Part shown: positions 9,945-17,881 of the stretch, piece after piece
How positions within the stretch are numbered: the first letter of the stretch is position 1
How the letters are laid out: each line of letters begins with the position of its first letter
The notes under the pieces: generated by a model
What the model was told of the DNA's origin: nothing
Databases searched by the model: none
Seen by the model: only the letters and a program-made list of their open reading frames with translations
Made by a program: the position numbers and the translations under genes
Origin: Lewinellaceae bacterium
GTDB taxonomy: Bacteria > Bacteroidota > Bacteroidia > Chitinophagales > Saprospiraceae
Direction: 5' to 3'
NCBI GenBank assembly: GCA_020636405.1
Contig: JACJXW010000004.1
Span: forward strand, 3,336,001-3,400,000
DNA: 64,000 nucleotides

Positions 9945-11051
9945 ATGAAAAATACATGGTTCTATTCTCTCATCTTGCTGCTGTCTTTTGGTTGCAGTCC
10001 GAAAATAACTCAGGATATGCCAACTTCCATTCCAAAACCGGACATTCCGGATGTAGGCTTGACCCGGGAAGAAGCCTCCCGGCTGAGCCAACTGGCTTTG
10101 GATTGTATCGGCCAGCAATACCCGAACAAGCTCGGGCAGGTATTGGGCGATTCCTCTTACCTGGCTGAACCCCGTGTGTTGCACCCTGCTTTCTACGGTT
10201 GTTTCGACTGGCACTCGGCGGTACATGGCCATTGGTCACTGGTGCGGATATTGAAGGCTTTTCCAGACATTCCTCAGGCGGGAGCGATTCGGGCTCAGAT
10301 CGCTGAAAACCTCACGGCGGAGAATATTCAAGGAGAAGTTGCCTTCTTTGATGATGCACACAATAAGAACTATGAGCGTACCTATGGATGGGCTTGGGTG
10401 CTCAAGCTGGCTGAAGAACTGCATACCTGGGATGACCCGCAGGGGAGGCAGTGGCGCGAAGCGATCCGGCCCCTGGAAAACCTGATCGTTCAGAAATTTA
10501 TTGAATTCCTTCCCAAACTGACCTATCCTATCCGGGTCGGAGAACACACCAATACCGCTTTCGCTCTGGCTTTCGCCTGGGACTATGCCGTGGCTGTTGA
10601 TCGCTGGGAACTGAAACAGCTCGTTGAATTCCGCGCCCGCGATTTCTACTTTAAGGACGAGGGGTGTCCCCTGGGCTGGGAACCGAGCGGTTTCGATTTT
10701 CTTTCACCCTGCCTGGAAGAGGCCGACATCATGAGCCGGGTAATGGATGAAAAGGAGTTCCAGGACTGGTTCGCCAAATTCCTTCCCACCTGGCAGGGGA
10801 TGCTTCCTGCGGAGGTGAGCGACCGGACCGATGGCAAACTCGTCCACCTGGATGGATTGAACTTCAGTCGCGCCTGGGTGCTGTATTCCATCGCCCGGAA
10901 ACTTCCGGGTAAAAAAGAAGAACTTTCCCGCCTGGCGGCTCAACACATGGCTAAGAGCCTGCCCCAGATCACCAGTGGGGATTATGCCGGAGAGCACTGG
11001 CTGGCCTCCTTTGCCCTTTACGCCTTGAGTGCAAAAGAAAAGATGGAATAA
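9945..11051 (+). CDS. DUF2891 family lipoprotein
   Basis: This protein is 368 aa from ATG 9945; a TTG at 9936 is in frame but less likely. The signal MKNTWFYSLILLLSFGC has a lipobox ending at Cys17. The body matches the DUF2891 family, with HPAFYGCFDWHSAVHGHW, ERTYGWAWVLKLAEEL, RVGEHTNTAFALAFAWDYA and LGWEPSGFDFLSPCLEEADIM. It is mostly helical and resembles an alpha/alpha-barrel, which has led to suggestions of a carbohydrate-related role in the literature, but no activity is established to my knowledge. The conserved His/Asp/Glu-rich motifs look catalytic (inference). It is a single gene with its own upstream region of about 260 bp. Confidence 0.87.
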   Translation: MKNTWFYSLILLLSFGCSPKITQDMPTSIPKPDIPDVGLTREEASRLSQLALDCIGQQYPNKLGQVLGDSSYLAEPRVLHPAFYGCFDWHSAVHGHWSLVRILKAFPDIPQAGAIRAQIAENLTAENIQGEVAFFDDAHNKNYERTYGWAWVLKLAEELHTWDDPQGRQWREAIRPLENLIVQKFIEFLPKLTYPIRVGEHTNTAFALAFAWDYAVAVDRWELKQLVEFRARDFYFKDEGCPLGWEPSGFDFLSPCLEEADIMSRVMDEKEFQDWFAKFLPTWQGMLPAEVSDRTDGKLVHLDGLNFSRAWVLYSIARKLPGKKEELSRLAAQHMAKSLPQITSGDYAGEHWLASFALYALSAKEKME

Positions 11052-11145
11052 AAAGCGGAAGAGGCAAAACCCGGAGGCTTTTTAACGAATAGCTGGAGAA
11101 AGCTGCTATTTTACATCCGGCTTTTATTTTTTAATCCGAAACCCT

Positions 11146-13509
11146 ATGATCATGCAAGCTCTGCAATGTTGCACGCTTACTTTAATATTATTGTCTGTTG
11201 GCATGTTGGCAAAGGCCCAACACTCTCTTCCGGTTGAAGCCTACTCCAAAATCGAATTAAACCTTAGCCAGCAGGAAAACCTGCTAATGAGCCTGGCTGC
11301 CGATGGGCTGGCAGTGGACCATTTTATGAAAACCGGGCCCAATTCCATCGAACTCATTCTGAGCGAAAGCGAGCTCCAGGTGCTGGAAAGCAGAAATATC
11401 CAATACGATCTGCTGGTTTCGGATATGGCCGCCTACTACGAACGCATGCTCCAAACGCCCGCCAACCGTGAAATGGCAGGTTGTGGGCTCCAACATTTTG
11501 ACGACGGTGCTATGGGGGGGTACCATACCTACGATGAAGTGGTGGCCCATCTCACAGCCATGGCAACCGAATTCGGAGAAATTGTGAACCTCACAGAGAT
11601 CGGAGCCAGCATCGAAGGCCGCCCTATCCTTGCCGTCAAGATCTCGGACAATGTGGAAACGGACGAATCGGCAGAGGAAGGGGTTGTTTATTTTGACGCT
11701 CTGCACCATGCCCGGGAGCCCATATCCATGGAATCGGCCCTGTTTTACATGTGGTGGCTTCTGGAAAACTACGGGAACGATGCCGAAGCCACTTATCTGG
11801 TGGATCACCGCGAGATGTACTTCGTACCGGTAGTCAACCCGGATGGCTATGTGTACAACCAGCAAACCAACCCCAACGGGGGTGGACTGTGGCGCAAAAA
11901 CCGGCGCGATGCCGGTAACAGTTGTTTCGGGATAGACCTCAATCGGAATTACTCCTTTGGCTGGGGTATGGACAGCGGCTCCAGCAATGACCCCTGCACG
12001 CAAACCTATCGGGGGACGGAGCCCTTTTCCGAACCGGAAACCCGGGCCATCCGCGATCTTCTTTCGGGGATCAACCCTGCTATTGCCTTTTCCTGCCATA
12101 CGTATGGTGACAAATTCCTCAGCCCTTTCGGCTATACCGATAGCCTGGCCACTTATGAGGTATACGCAGAGTTCGCTTCTGAATTCATCCCACCTACTTA
12201 TGCCGGCTACGGCACGACTGCCAAAATGTTGGGTTATGTTTCCAGTGGCACTACCCGGGATTTTCTGCATGTTGAAGGCGCCTACGCCTGGACGCCGGAG
12301 ATTGGCCACAGCTTTTGGGAACCGGCTTCCGTCATCTGTGAGCGGGTTCAGGAGTTTATGCCTACTATGAAATACCTCACCTGGGTAAGCGGGAATTTTG
12401 TTCGTTTTCAAAATTTTGAATTGCTCAACGATCAGATCTGGCAGGGCGATACGATCCGCCTCAACGTCAGGCTGAAAAACCGGGGGCTGGCATTTCCCTC
12501 TACGGATGTAATAGTGAGCCTGGAAAGCCTGGATGAGCGTATCATTCCCATACGCAATTCGATCTCGTACGGGAACATAGCGCCCCGGGCTTATATGGAC
12601 AATGGAAGCGATCCGTTCTCTTTTGTCGTAGAGGGAGAGTTGGAAGTGGGCGAATTGCTCCCCTTTGAACTGTCCGCTACCCAGGATGGGCAGGAATCAT
12701 ACCGGGGCCAGATCGTTCTGGCCGCCGGCCGCCGGACTGTTCTTTACAGCGATGATTTCGAAAGTGGGGGGGAGGACTGGTTGCCCGGCACGCCAATATC
12801 GTGGGATACCACATTCATGGATAGCCGGAGCGGTTTCCATAGCCTGGCAGATTCCCGTTATGGCAATTACCCGCCCAATGCGAACAGCTCTGTTTTATTT
12901 GGGCAAAACATTGACCTCAGCAACGCCAATCACCCTCAGCTGGAGTTTGACGCCAAGTGGTCTATGGAGGAGGATTATGACTATGTAGTGCTTCAAGCTG
13001 ACGCCGGAAATGGTTTTGAACCGCTGGAGGGCCTGTTTTCTACCTTTTCCGGCGGACAACCCCGGTATATTTACAACCAACACTGGGTTCAGGAGTATAT
13101 CAACTTGAACAATTATATCGGCAGCCCCGCCGTTTCCTTCAGGTTGCTCCTTCGTGCGGACGGAGGTGTTCATTCGGATGGATTTTACCTGGATGATTTC
13201 AAGGTGGTGGATTACTCGGAACCCCTAATGTCCTCTAGCCGGGAGGTGAATGTGGAAGCGGTTAACCTGGCTGTTCTTCCCAACCCTAACCGGGGGCGGT
13301 TCGATCTGTCTGTCACAACGCCCCGGCCCACTCCGGCCCAACTGGAGGTTTACACGGCTTCCGGTAAGCTGGTACAGGAGCAGCATCTGGAACTGGTAAA
13401 GGAGCACAACCAGTTCCCCTGCAACCTGGAGGGGTATCCTCCCGGGGTGTACTGGCTTCGCCTGAAAACGGATTTTGGCGTGCTGGCTATACCCATGGTG
13501 CTGTTTTAA
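11146..13509 (+). CDS. Secreted M14 zinc carboxypeptidase with T9SS sorting domain
   Basis: This is a 787-aa secreted metallocarboxypeptidase. A signal peptide (about residues 1-25, ending AKAQ) precedes a propeptide-like region. The M14 domain starts near residue 120 (YHTYDEVVAHL). Zinc ligands are H188-A-R-E191 and H318 in SCHTYGD. Substrate-binding residues appear in NPDGY, RKNRR and DLNRNYSFGW, and the catalytic Glu is E385 in WTPEIGH. After residue 430 come a CARDB-like beta domain and a MAM/jelly-roll-like module (SDDFESGGEDWLP...). The end is a T9SS type-A domain (VLPNPNRGRFDLSV... PPGVYWLRLKT). It should be exported through the Por system for extracellular peptide digestion. A second ATG lies two codons downstream of the chosen start. 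Confidence 0.93.
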   Translation: MIMQALQCCTLTLILLSVGMLAKAQHSLPVEAYSKIELNLSQQENLLMSLAADGLAVDHFMKTGPNSIELILSESELQVLESRNIQYDLLVSDMAAYYERMLQTPANREMAGCGLQHFDDGAMGGYHTYDEVVAHLTAMATEFGEIVNLTEIGASIEGRPILAVKISDNVETDESAEEGVVYFDALHHAREPISMESALFYMWWLLENYGNDAEATYLVDHREMYFVPVVNPDGYVYNQQTNPNGGGLWRKNRRDAGNSCFGIDLNRNYSFGWGMDSGSSNDPCTQTYRGTEPFSEPETRAIRDLLSGINPAIAFSCHTYGDKFLSPFGYTDSLATYEVYAEFASEFIPPTYAGYGTTAKMLGYVSSGTTRDFLHVEGAYAWTPEIGHSFWEPASVICERVQEFMPTMKYLTWVSGNFVRFQNFELLNDQIWQGDTIRLNVRLKNRGLAFPSTDVIVSLESLDERIIPIRNSISYGNIAPRAYMDNGSDPFSFVVEGELEVGELLPFELSATQDGQESYRGQIVLAAGRRTVLYSDDFESGGEDWLPGTPISWDTTFMDSRSGFHSLADSRYGNYPPNANSSVLFGQNIDLSNANHPQLEFDAKWSMEEDYDYVVLQADAGNGFEPLEGLFSTFSGGQPRYIYNQHWVQEYINLNNYIGSPAVSFRLLLRADGGVHSDGFYLDDFKVVDYSEPLMSSSREVNVEAVNLAVLPNPNRGRFDLSVTTPRPTPAQLEVYTASGKLVQEQHLELVKEHNQFPCNLEGYPPGVYWLRLKTDFGVLAIPMVLF

Positions 13510-13549
13510 GGTTTCTTTTACCTACTTTTATAGTATAAAAAAATTAAAT

Positions 13550-14065
13550 ATGAGTGAATACCCCGAAGTAAAGGTTAATATCAACCAATCCGTTGCTATT
13601 CTGATTGATGGCAACAATATAGAAAAAAGCCTTCATCACCTGATTGACGATAAAAACCCACTGATCGACTTCGATAAGCTTATACCTAAGCTGCTGGACA
13701 GCAGAGGCCTAAGCCGGCTGATGTACTTCCGGGAAGGTGTGAGCATCTCTCCCAAGCTGGCTGAACGCCTGCTGCACAATTTTCATGGTTCGGTCGTGCC
13801 CTGCCACAAATCCGCCGACATCCCACTGACCATAAAGGCGACCCAGATCGCCACCAAAGTGGATACCATCATCATTCTGTCCGGCGATTCGGATTATGTG
13901 GAACTGGTGCGTCATCTGAAAGGGGAGGGGGTCCGTGTGGAAATTGCCGCTATCGAACAGACCACGGCCAAAGTCCTCATCCAGGAGGCGGACCTATTTA
14001 CACCGATCACTAAAGAGGACTGTTATGTGCTGAAAACGCACAGGGGAAAGAAGACGAGGAAATAA
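13550..14065 (+). CDS. NYN-domain (LabA/DUF88-like) protein, putative ribonuclease
   Basis: This is 171 aa from ATG 13550 (MSEYPEVKVN); the in-frame upstream extension overlaps the carboxypeptidase end and is unlikely. The N-terminus VAILIDGNNIEKSL holds the first conserved Asp of the PIN-like NYN fold. SGDSDYVELVRHLKGEGVRVEI holds the second acidic cluster, a metal-binding arrangement found in this family. NYN proteins are predicted or shown to act on RNA. The basic tail (KTHRGKKTRK) could contact nucleic acid. Only 40 bp separate it from the carboxypeptidase stop. A long inverted repeat follows. Confidence 0.85.
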   Translation: MSEYPEVKVNINQSVAILIDGNNIEKSLHHLIDDKNPLIDFDKLIPKLLDSRGLSRLMYFREGVSISPKLAERLLHNFHGSVVPCHKSADIPLTIKATQIATKVDTIIILSGDSDYVELVRHLKGEGVRVEIAAIEQTTAKVLIQEADLFTPITKEDCYVLKTHRGKKTRK

Positions 14066-14080
14066 CGAGGTAGAGTAAAG

Positions 14081-14164
14081 AAAATGGTTGAATGGCTAAA
14101 CTGTTTTATTTGTCCGGAAACAAAGGCCTCCGGCTCGAAAACAATTTTACCATTCAACCATTTT
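14081..14164. repeat. 84-nt imperfect inverted repeat between convergent genes
   Basis: AAAATGGTTGAATGG (14081-14095) is the exact reverse complement of CCATTCAACCATTTT (14150-14164). The arms continue imperfectly inward (CTAAACTGTTTT against AAAACAATTTTAC). The centre holds TCCGGA and CTCCGG. It lies between the stop codons of the NYN gene and the TolQ-like gene, so it could act as a two-way terminator or be a small palindromic repeat element. Confidence 0.6.
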
Positions 14165-14171
14165 AACTGCT

Positions 14172-14933
14172 CTATGCCGCCGCCTTATAGATCCTGCTGA
14201 TCAGGTTGTCGATGATATAGGATTTGGCCCTGGAGTAGAAAGTGTCCATGTTCTCCAGATAGCGGTGGTAGAAGAAGTTCAGTACCAGTCCCGTGAGCAG
14301 CGCCACCAAAGTGGTATCAAAGGCCACGTTGAGGTTACGCGTAATCTCGGGCATGCCTTCCGTCGTCCTTGCCAGGTGGGCCATGCCGATGGAGGAGGAC
14401 AAGCCGATCAGGGTGCCGATGAAGCCCAGAGAGATCACTGCTCCCAGCAGGTACCGGACCGTTTCCAGTTTGCCTTCCAGTTCACTTTTGCTGGTTTCCA
14501 CCTGGGCGTTGAACACCTGCAGGGTTTCGCTGATCGACTGGTCATTGCGGTACTGCGTGCAGGCCTTTTTGATGAAATCGGCGACCATGAGGCTCTTGCC
14601 GTTCTGTTCCAGCTTGATGGTGTCCAGTTTGATCTTGGCGACTTCCTCCGGTGAAAGGACCAACTGGTCGCGAACCGGTAAAAGGCCCAGCCCAAATCCT
14701 TCGTACTGGGCTTTTATGAATTTTTGCTTCTCGTACAGTTCGAACAGGCTGTAAGTGAACAGCGCGTAAATGGCTGCTTGAATGTACCCTTTGCCCGAGC
14801 CGCCCAGCAGTTCGATCAGGCGGTGGAAGCCGGTAGAAGCGTCAAACAGGTTGCTCAGCAGGATCAGCACCAGCCATAGTACGGCAGCTGCCAGAATGCT
14901 GATGATCAATTGAAAGCTCTTGGTGTTAAACAT
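14172..14933 (-). CDS. MotA/TolQ/ExbB-like proton-channel family protein
   Basis: This 253-aa membrane protein has helices at about residues 7-29 and 48-66, then a cytoplasmic stretch of about 90 residues. Two more helices follow at about 160-182 (YLLGAVISLGFIGTLIGLSSSIG) and 208-228 (TTLVALLTGLVLNFFYHRYL). The last two match the conserved core of the MotA/TolQ/ExbB family, whose pentamers form ion-driven rotary stators around a MotB/TolR/ExbD dimer. The partner here is the gene immediately upstream, with only 4 bp between them. The pair is not next to TonB, Tol-Pal or flagellar genes, so its output is unknown. Confidence 0.85.
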   Translation of the reverse strand: MFNTKSFQLIISILAAAVLWLVLILLSNLFDASTGFHRLIELLGGSGKGYIQAAIYALFTYSLFELYEKQKFIKAQYEGFGLGLLPVRDQLVLSPEEVAKIKLDTIKLEQNGKSLMVADFIKKACTQYRNDQSISETLQVFNAQVETSKSELEGKLETVRYLLGAVISLGFIGTLIGLSSSIGMAHLARTTEGMPEITRNLNVAFDTTLVALLTGLVLNFFYHRYLENMDTFYSRAKSYIIDNLISRIYKAAA

Positions 14934-14937
14934 ATCT

Positions 14938-15834
14938 TTAAGGCTTAATTAGTTTAAAATTGCCATTCTCCTGTAATACCACCGTACCCAGAAGAACGCG
15001 TGGACTACCTAAAGTCAGAGAAGCGGTGAAGGAATCTCCCTGCTCCCGGTTCTGCTCATCCTTGGTGTAGATCAGGCCGTTGACGATCACTTTCGTCCGG
15101 TTTTTGTCGCTTTCCTTAAACTGGGCATACAGCTTGTACTCCCCGGGTACGATCTTATCGAACTGGCGCACGGCCTCCTGATTGGTGCGCAGGTCATTGC
15201 CGAAGAGGCGGTTGCGGGACTTACCGCTGTCCCACTGTCCGATGTTATTGTCTTTCTTCCTTCCGCCGTAGACGCAGTCTCCGCCTTTGCAGACAAAAAG
15301 GTCGATATTGTCCTCTGCCGAACGCCAGCTGACCTCAAAGGAAACGTTACACGGAACAGAAGGTGCATCTCCCCTGTATGTTCGGGGCTCCGGAGCGGGT
15401 TGTGGGCTATCGGATGGCGCCTTGTTCTTTTCCGGCTCCGGCTTTTTGACATTATTTGCATTGTCGTTCTTCGGTGGCGCTTCTTTTTTAGGTTCCGGGC
15501 GAGAGCTGCGCTCCTGCGGAGTCTTAATTTGTTCGGGAACCTGCTGCCGGGTAGGCGGAACATAAGCCTGAGGTTTCTCTTCCTTAGGCATGTTGCGGTA
15601 GTCTACCAGTACGGCAAAGAGGGTGTCGCCCACTCTTTTGTGGCGGAGGCTGTCGTGCAGGGCTCCAAAGACCTGCATTTGAGCAGTGTCGATGTAGACT
15701 GCTGCCTGCTGCACTTTGGCTGCTGGCGCTCCCCCTTTTGGAGTGATAATGAACAGGAAGATCACGGCCCCCAGCGCACTGGTGAGTAAGTCCAGAAAGG
15801 ACAGGTTGAATAATTCCGGTTTTCTCCTTGACAT
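14938..15834 (-). CDS. MotB/ExbD-like anchored protein with DUF2135-like periplasmic domain
   Basis: This is a 298-aa protein. The N-terminus (RRKPELFNLSFLDLLTSALG, then a hydrophobic stretch to about residue 32) is a single membrane helix. It places Asp15 where MotB/ExbD/TolR carry their ion-conducting Asp. A periplasmic linker of Pro/Lys/Glu/Asn (about residues 85-150) follows. The C-terminal domain from residue about 155 (VSFEVSWRSAEDNIDLFVCKGG... GEYKLYAQF) is beta-rich and resembles DUF2135/YfaP-like domains. It is not the ExbD or OmpA-type peptidoglycan-binding domain. With the TolQ-like gene 4 bp downstream it probably forms an energised envelope complex of unknown target. The family assignment of the C-terminal domain is tentative. 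Confidence 0.78.
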   Translation of the reverse strand: MSRRKPELFNLSFLDLLTSALGAVIFLFIITPKGGAPAAKVQQAAVYIDTAQMQVFGALHDSLRHKRVGDTLFAVLVDYRNMPKEEKPQAYVPPTRQQVPEQIKTPQERSSRPEPKKEAPPKNDNANNVKKPEPEKNKAPSDSPQPAPEPRTYRGDAPSVPCNVSFEVSWRSAEDNIDLFVCKGGDCVYGGRKKDNNIGQWDSGKSRNRLFGNDLRTNQEAVRQFDKIVPGEYKLYAQFKESDKNRTKVIVNGLIYTKDEQNREQGDSFTASLTLGSPRVLLGTVVLQENGNFKLIKP

Positions 15835-15963
15835 GGATGTAGCTTTTGAATTGGTTGTTCTCCAGCGGGTGGCCGGGTGTACGTTACGGGCCGTTTATCT
15901 GCTTTTTTCTTCAGCAGACAACCGGCGGCTATCAACTTTCCGGCTTTGCAGGAGTTCCAAATA

Positions 15964-16242
15964 TTACCCTACCCGGAGGCTTCTCCAGACGGGCGAATTC
16001 GAATCGGGTTTTCTTCCGGGAGCTTTAGCCGTAAGCGGGAAATGACATTCCACACATTTGCGGGCATCTGCCGGAGTACTGGCGCCGCAGTTTCCGCACT
16101 GGATCACACTGTTTTCGGGCTCCAGAGGGTCACCTGCCTTTCCTGCGTCATCCTGATGGCTGAAGTTGCCTTTCATGTGACAATGGCGACAACATTCCAC
16201 TCCATCATCGTTGATAGTGAAACAATTATTACATATTAACAT
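15964..16242 (-). CDS. Double zinc-ribbon protein
   Basis: This is 92 aa from ATG 16242 (MLICNNCF); an in-frame start at 16269 would add nine unlikely residues. There are four CxxC-type knuckles: CNNC near the start, CRHC, CGNC and CVEC. They pair into two zinc ribbons separated by an acidic linker. The C-terminal tail is basic and Pro/Ser-rich. There is no signal peptide. It lies 129 bp upstream of the MotB-like/TolQ-like pair on the same strand and may belong to the same transcript. Small zinc-ribbon proteins often mediate protein or RNA contacts; no specific role can be read here. Confidence 0.75.
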   Translation of the reverse strand: MLICNNCFTINDDGVECCRHCHMKGNFSHQDDAGKAGDPLEPENSVIQCGNCGASTPADARKCVECHFPLTAKAPGRKPDSNSPVWRSLRVG

Positions 16243-16321
16243 GGCAAACGATTTATGGTAAGGCCACAAAAGCTGCTTACAAGGCTACTGTCGAACCAGG
16301 CAGATTTTGCAGCCCTAAAGA

Positions 16322-17065
16322 TCAATACCGGTCGGCGAAATTGAAATGGTACTCATAGCCGACCGAGAATAGGGTAGAGCGATTCAGCTGGTCGCCGGTG
16401 TTGATATTGAAGAACTCATTGGCTTCTTTGTAACGCGTGTTGAACACATCGGATACACCGCTGTCCCAGGTTACATTAAAGGTGAGCTTGCTGTTCTCGT
16501 TGAGAGCAACGACGAGGCCGGGAGAGAACTGGAACCCCAACTGCATGGAGCGGTAATCCTCATTCAGGCCGTTGCCAAAGGCAACTTTGTAGTTGTCAAC
16601 TGTTGTTTCATCCGTTCCGAAGTACTCGGTTGTTTCATCCAGGGTACCGCCCAGGCCGAAGTTAAAAGAGGGGCCAATCGCAATGGATATAGCAAAACGC
16701 GGGGTGAGGTACTTCCGGTAGCCGGCCAGTACAGGTACGGATATGTAATGCAGCTTTTCCTTGCCGGTAAAGAAGCCGGTGCCGATTTCATCATCAAAGT
16801 TGTCAGTCTGGTATTCGCCGCCCTTCTGGATGTACTGTATGCCGCTGCTGATGGTGAAGTTCTGGATCTCGAAACCCAGGCTTACCCCTCCGTTCAGCCC
16901 GAAGACGGGGTTGGAATTGGGATACAGTTCCGCCAGGTCTTCGGTGAATTTGAACTTTGAGAAATTGCCGCCGCCGTTGGCGCCGATAAAGAAGGAATTA
17001 TGCTGGGCATTCAGGGTGGCCAGGCTGATCAAAGCCAGGGCCAGGGTGGTGATGATCGTTTTCAT
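16322..17065 (-). CDS. Outer-membrane beta-barrel protein (PorT-like family)
   Basis: This is a 247-aa secreted protein. The signal peptide (MKTIITTLALALISLATLNAQ) is followed by alternating amphipathic strands typical of an eight-to-ten-stranded barrel: FFIGANGGGNFSKFKF, LGFEIQNFTISSGIQY, ISVPVLAGYRKYL, FAISIAIGPSFNFGLGG and MQLGFQFSPGLVVAL. The last residues end in an aromatic/Tyr C-terminus (YEYHFNFADRY). This pattern fits the outer membrane protein beta-barrel domain (PF13568-like) that is abundant in Bacteroidota. Its cargo or role is unknown. ATG 17065 is the start. Confidence 0.85.
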   Translation of the reverse strand: MKTIITTLALALISLATLNAQHNSFFIGANGGGNFSKFKFTEDLAELYPNSNPVFGLNGGVSLGFEIQNFTISSGIQYIQKGGEYQTDNFDDEIGTGFFTGKEKLHYISVPVLAGYRKYLTPRFAISIAIGPSFNFGLGGTLDETTEYFGTDETTVDNYKVAFGNGLNEDYRSMQLGFQFSPGLVVALNENSKLTFNVTWDSGVSDVFNTRYKEANEFFNINTGDQLNRSTLFSVGYEYHFNFADRY

Positions 17066-17182
17066 AGTTTGTAGATTGTTGTTGTGGTTTAAGGTTGTAT
17101 GTTGGTTTTGACGCAGGTTGTTGCCGAAAGTTAACCGGGGCAGTCGTTAAATAAAGCTTAAACTTCCTACCCCTGTTTTTTC

Positions 17183-17686
17183 TCAGCTCTTGTGCAGGCC
17201 TTTGTGCTTTCCGGGGTGGTGGCAGCCTTGTACCCCGCATTTAGATTTGCTGCTTGAGGTATCATAGCCGCTTTTGCGGGCGCTGCTTCTTCCTTTATGG
17301 TTGTGGCTACCTCTGTGCTCCTGGCACTGGCCTTCCCTTTGCGGGCGTTCCTGCCTATGCTCCCCATACCCCCCTTGTCTGTTGCGTTGGTGGCCATCTT
17401 CATAGCCGCCGCTTTCCCGGCGTTCCCGGGGGCTTTCGTACCCCCCGCCTCTGCGGCTGGGAGCTTTGCTCTCCCTGGTAGTAGTTGTGGGCTCTTTTTG
17501 TCGGGGAGCCTTTTTGTTCTCTGTTTTTTTTCGGCTTACAACCACAATACCTTCCTGTTGTTTCCTGCTAAAGACTTCCTGGAGGAATTCCTCCGCCCCC
17601 GTGCGGGCGCTCTGCGCGGAAACCCGGGCGGGGATTACGGCCAGTGCGCACCAAGAGAACAGGGCATAAAAAAATACCTTTTTCAT
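17183..17686 (-). CDS. Secreted basic low-complexity protein
   Basis: This is 167 aa from ATG 17686. The signal peptide is MKKVFFYALFSWCALAVIPARVSAQ; the in-frame start at 17737 would bury the signal. A short ordered part (ARTGAEEFLQEVFSRKQQEGIVVV) precedes a long Arg/Gly/Glu/Gln/His-rich disordered region with RREGGY/REREGGY-like repeats. The end is Cys/His/Lys-rich (CGVQGCHHPGKHKGLHK). The terminal Cys-His clusters might bind metal (inference). No family is recognised. The complementary strand has long shadow frames because of the biased codons. Confidence 0.65.
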   Translation of the reverse strand: MKKVFFYALFSWCALAVIPARVSAQSARTGAEEFLQEVFSRKQQEGIVVVSRKKTENKKAPRQKEPTTTTRESKAPSRRGGGYESPRERRESGGYEDGHQRNRQGGYGEHRQERPQREGQCQEHRGSHNHKGRSSARKSGYDTSSSKSKCGVQGCHHPGKHKGLHKS

Positions 17687-17881
17687 GTTGTAGTGTTTTA
17701 GATTCAAAAATGCTGAAAGGCGGGGTTTAGTCAACAAGAACAGGGGAATGCGTCCTGTAACAAATCATGTCACAAAGAAAGGGGGGGGAATCGTTAAGAT
17801 GTGTTATAGCTTAGTTACTTTAATCTTAAGCGGAGGAGTTTAACTATGCGTTAAGGCTTCTTAATAGTATTAACAATCTTC

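Noticed and set aside
14172..15834. ZorAB-type (Zorya) defence system
   Set aside because: The MotA/MotB-like pair is present, but no ZorC, ZorD or ZorE-type gene follows and the periplasmic domain is not OmpA-like.
17297..17701. 134-codon plus-strand hydrophobic frame
   Set aside because: Antisense of the Arg/Gly-rich secreted protein; hydrophobicity is an artefact of its codons.
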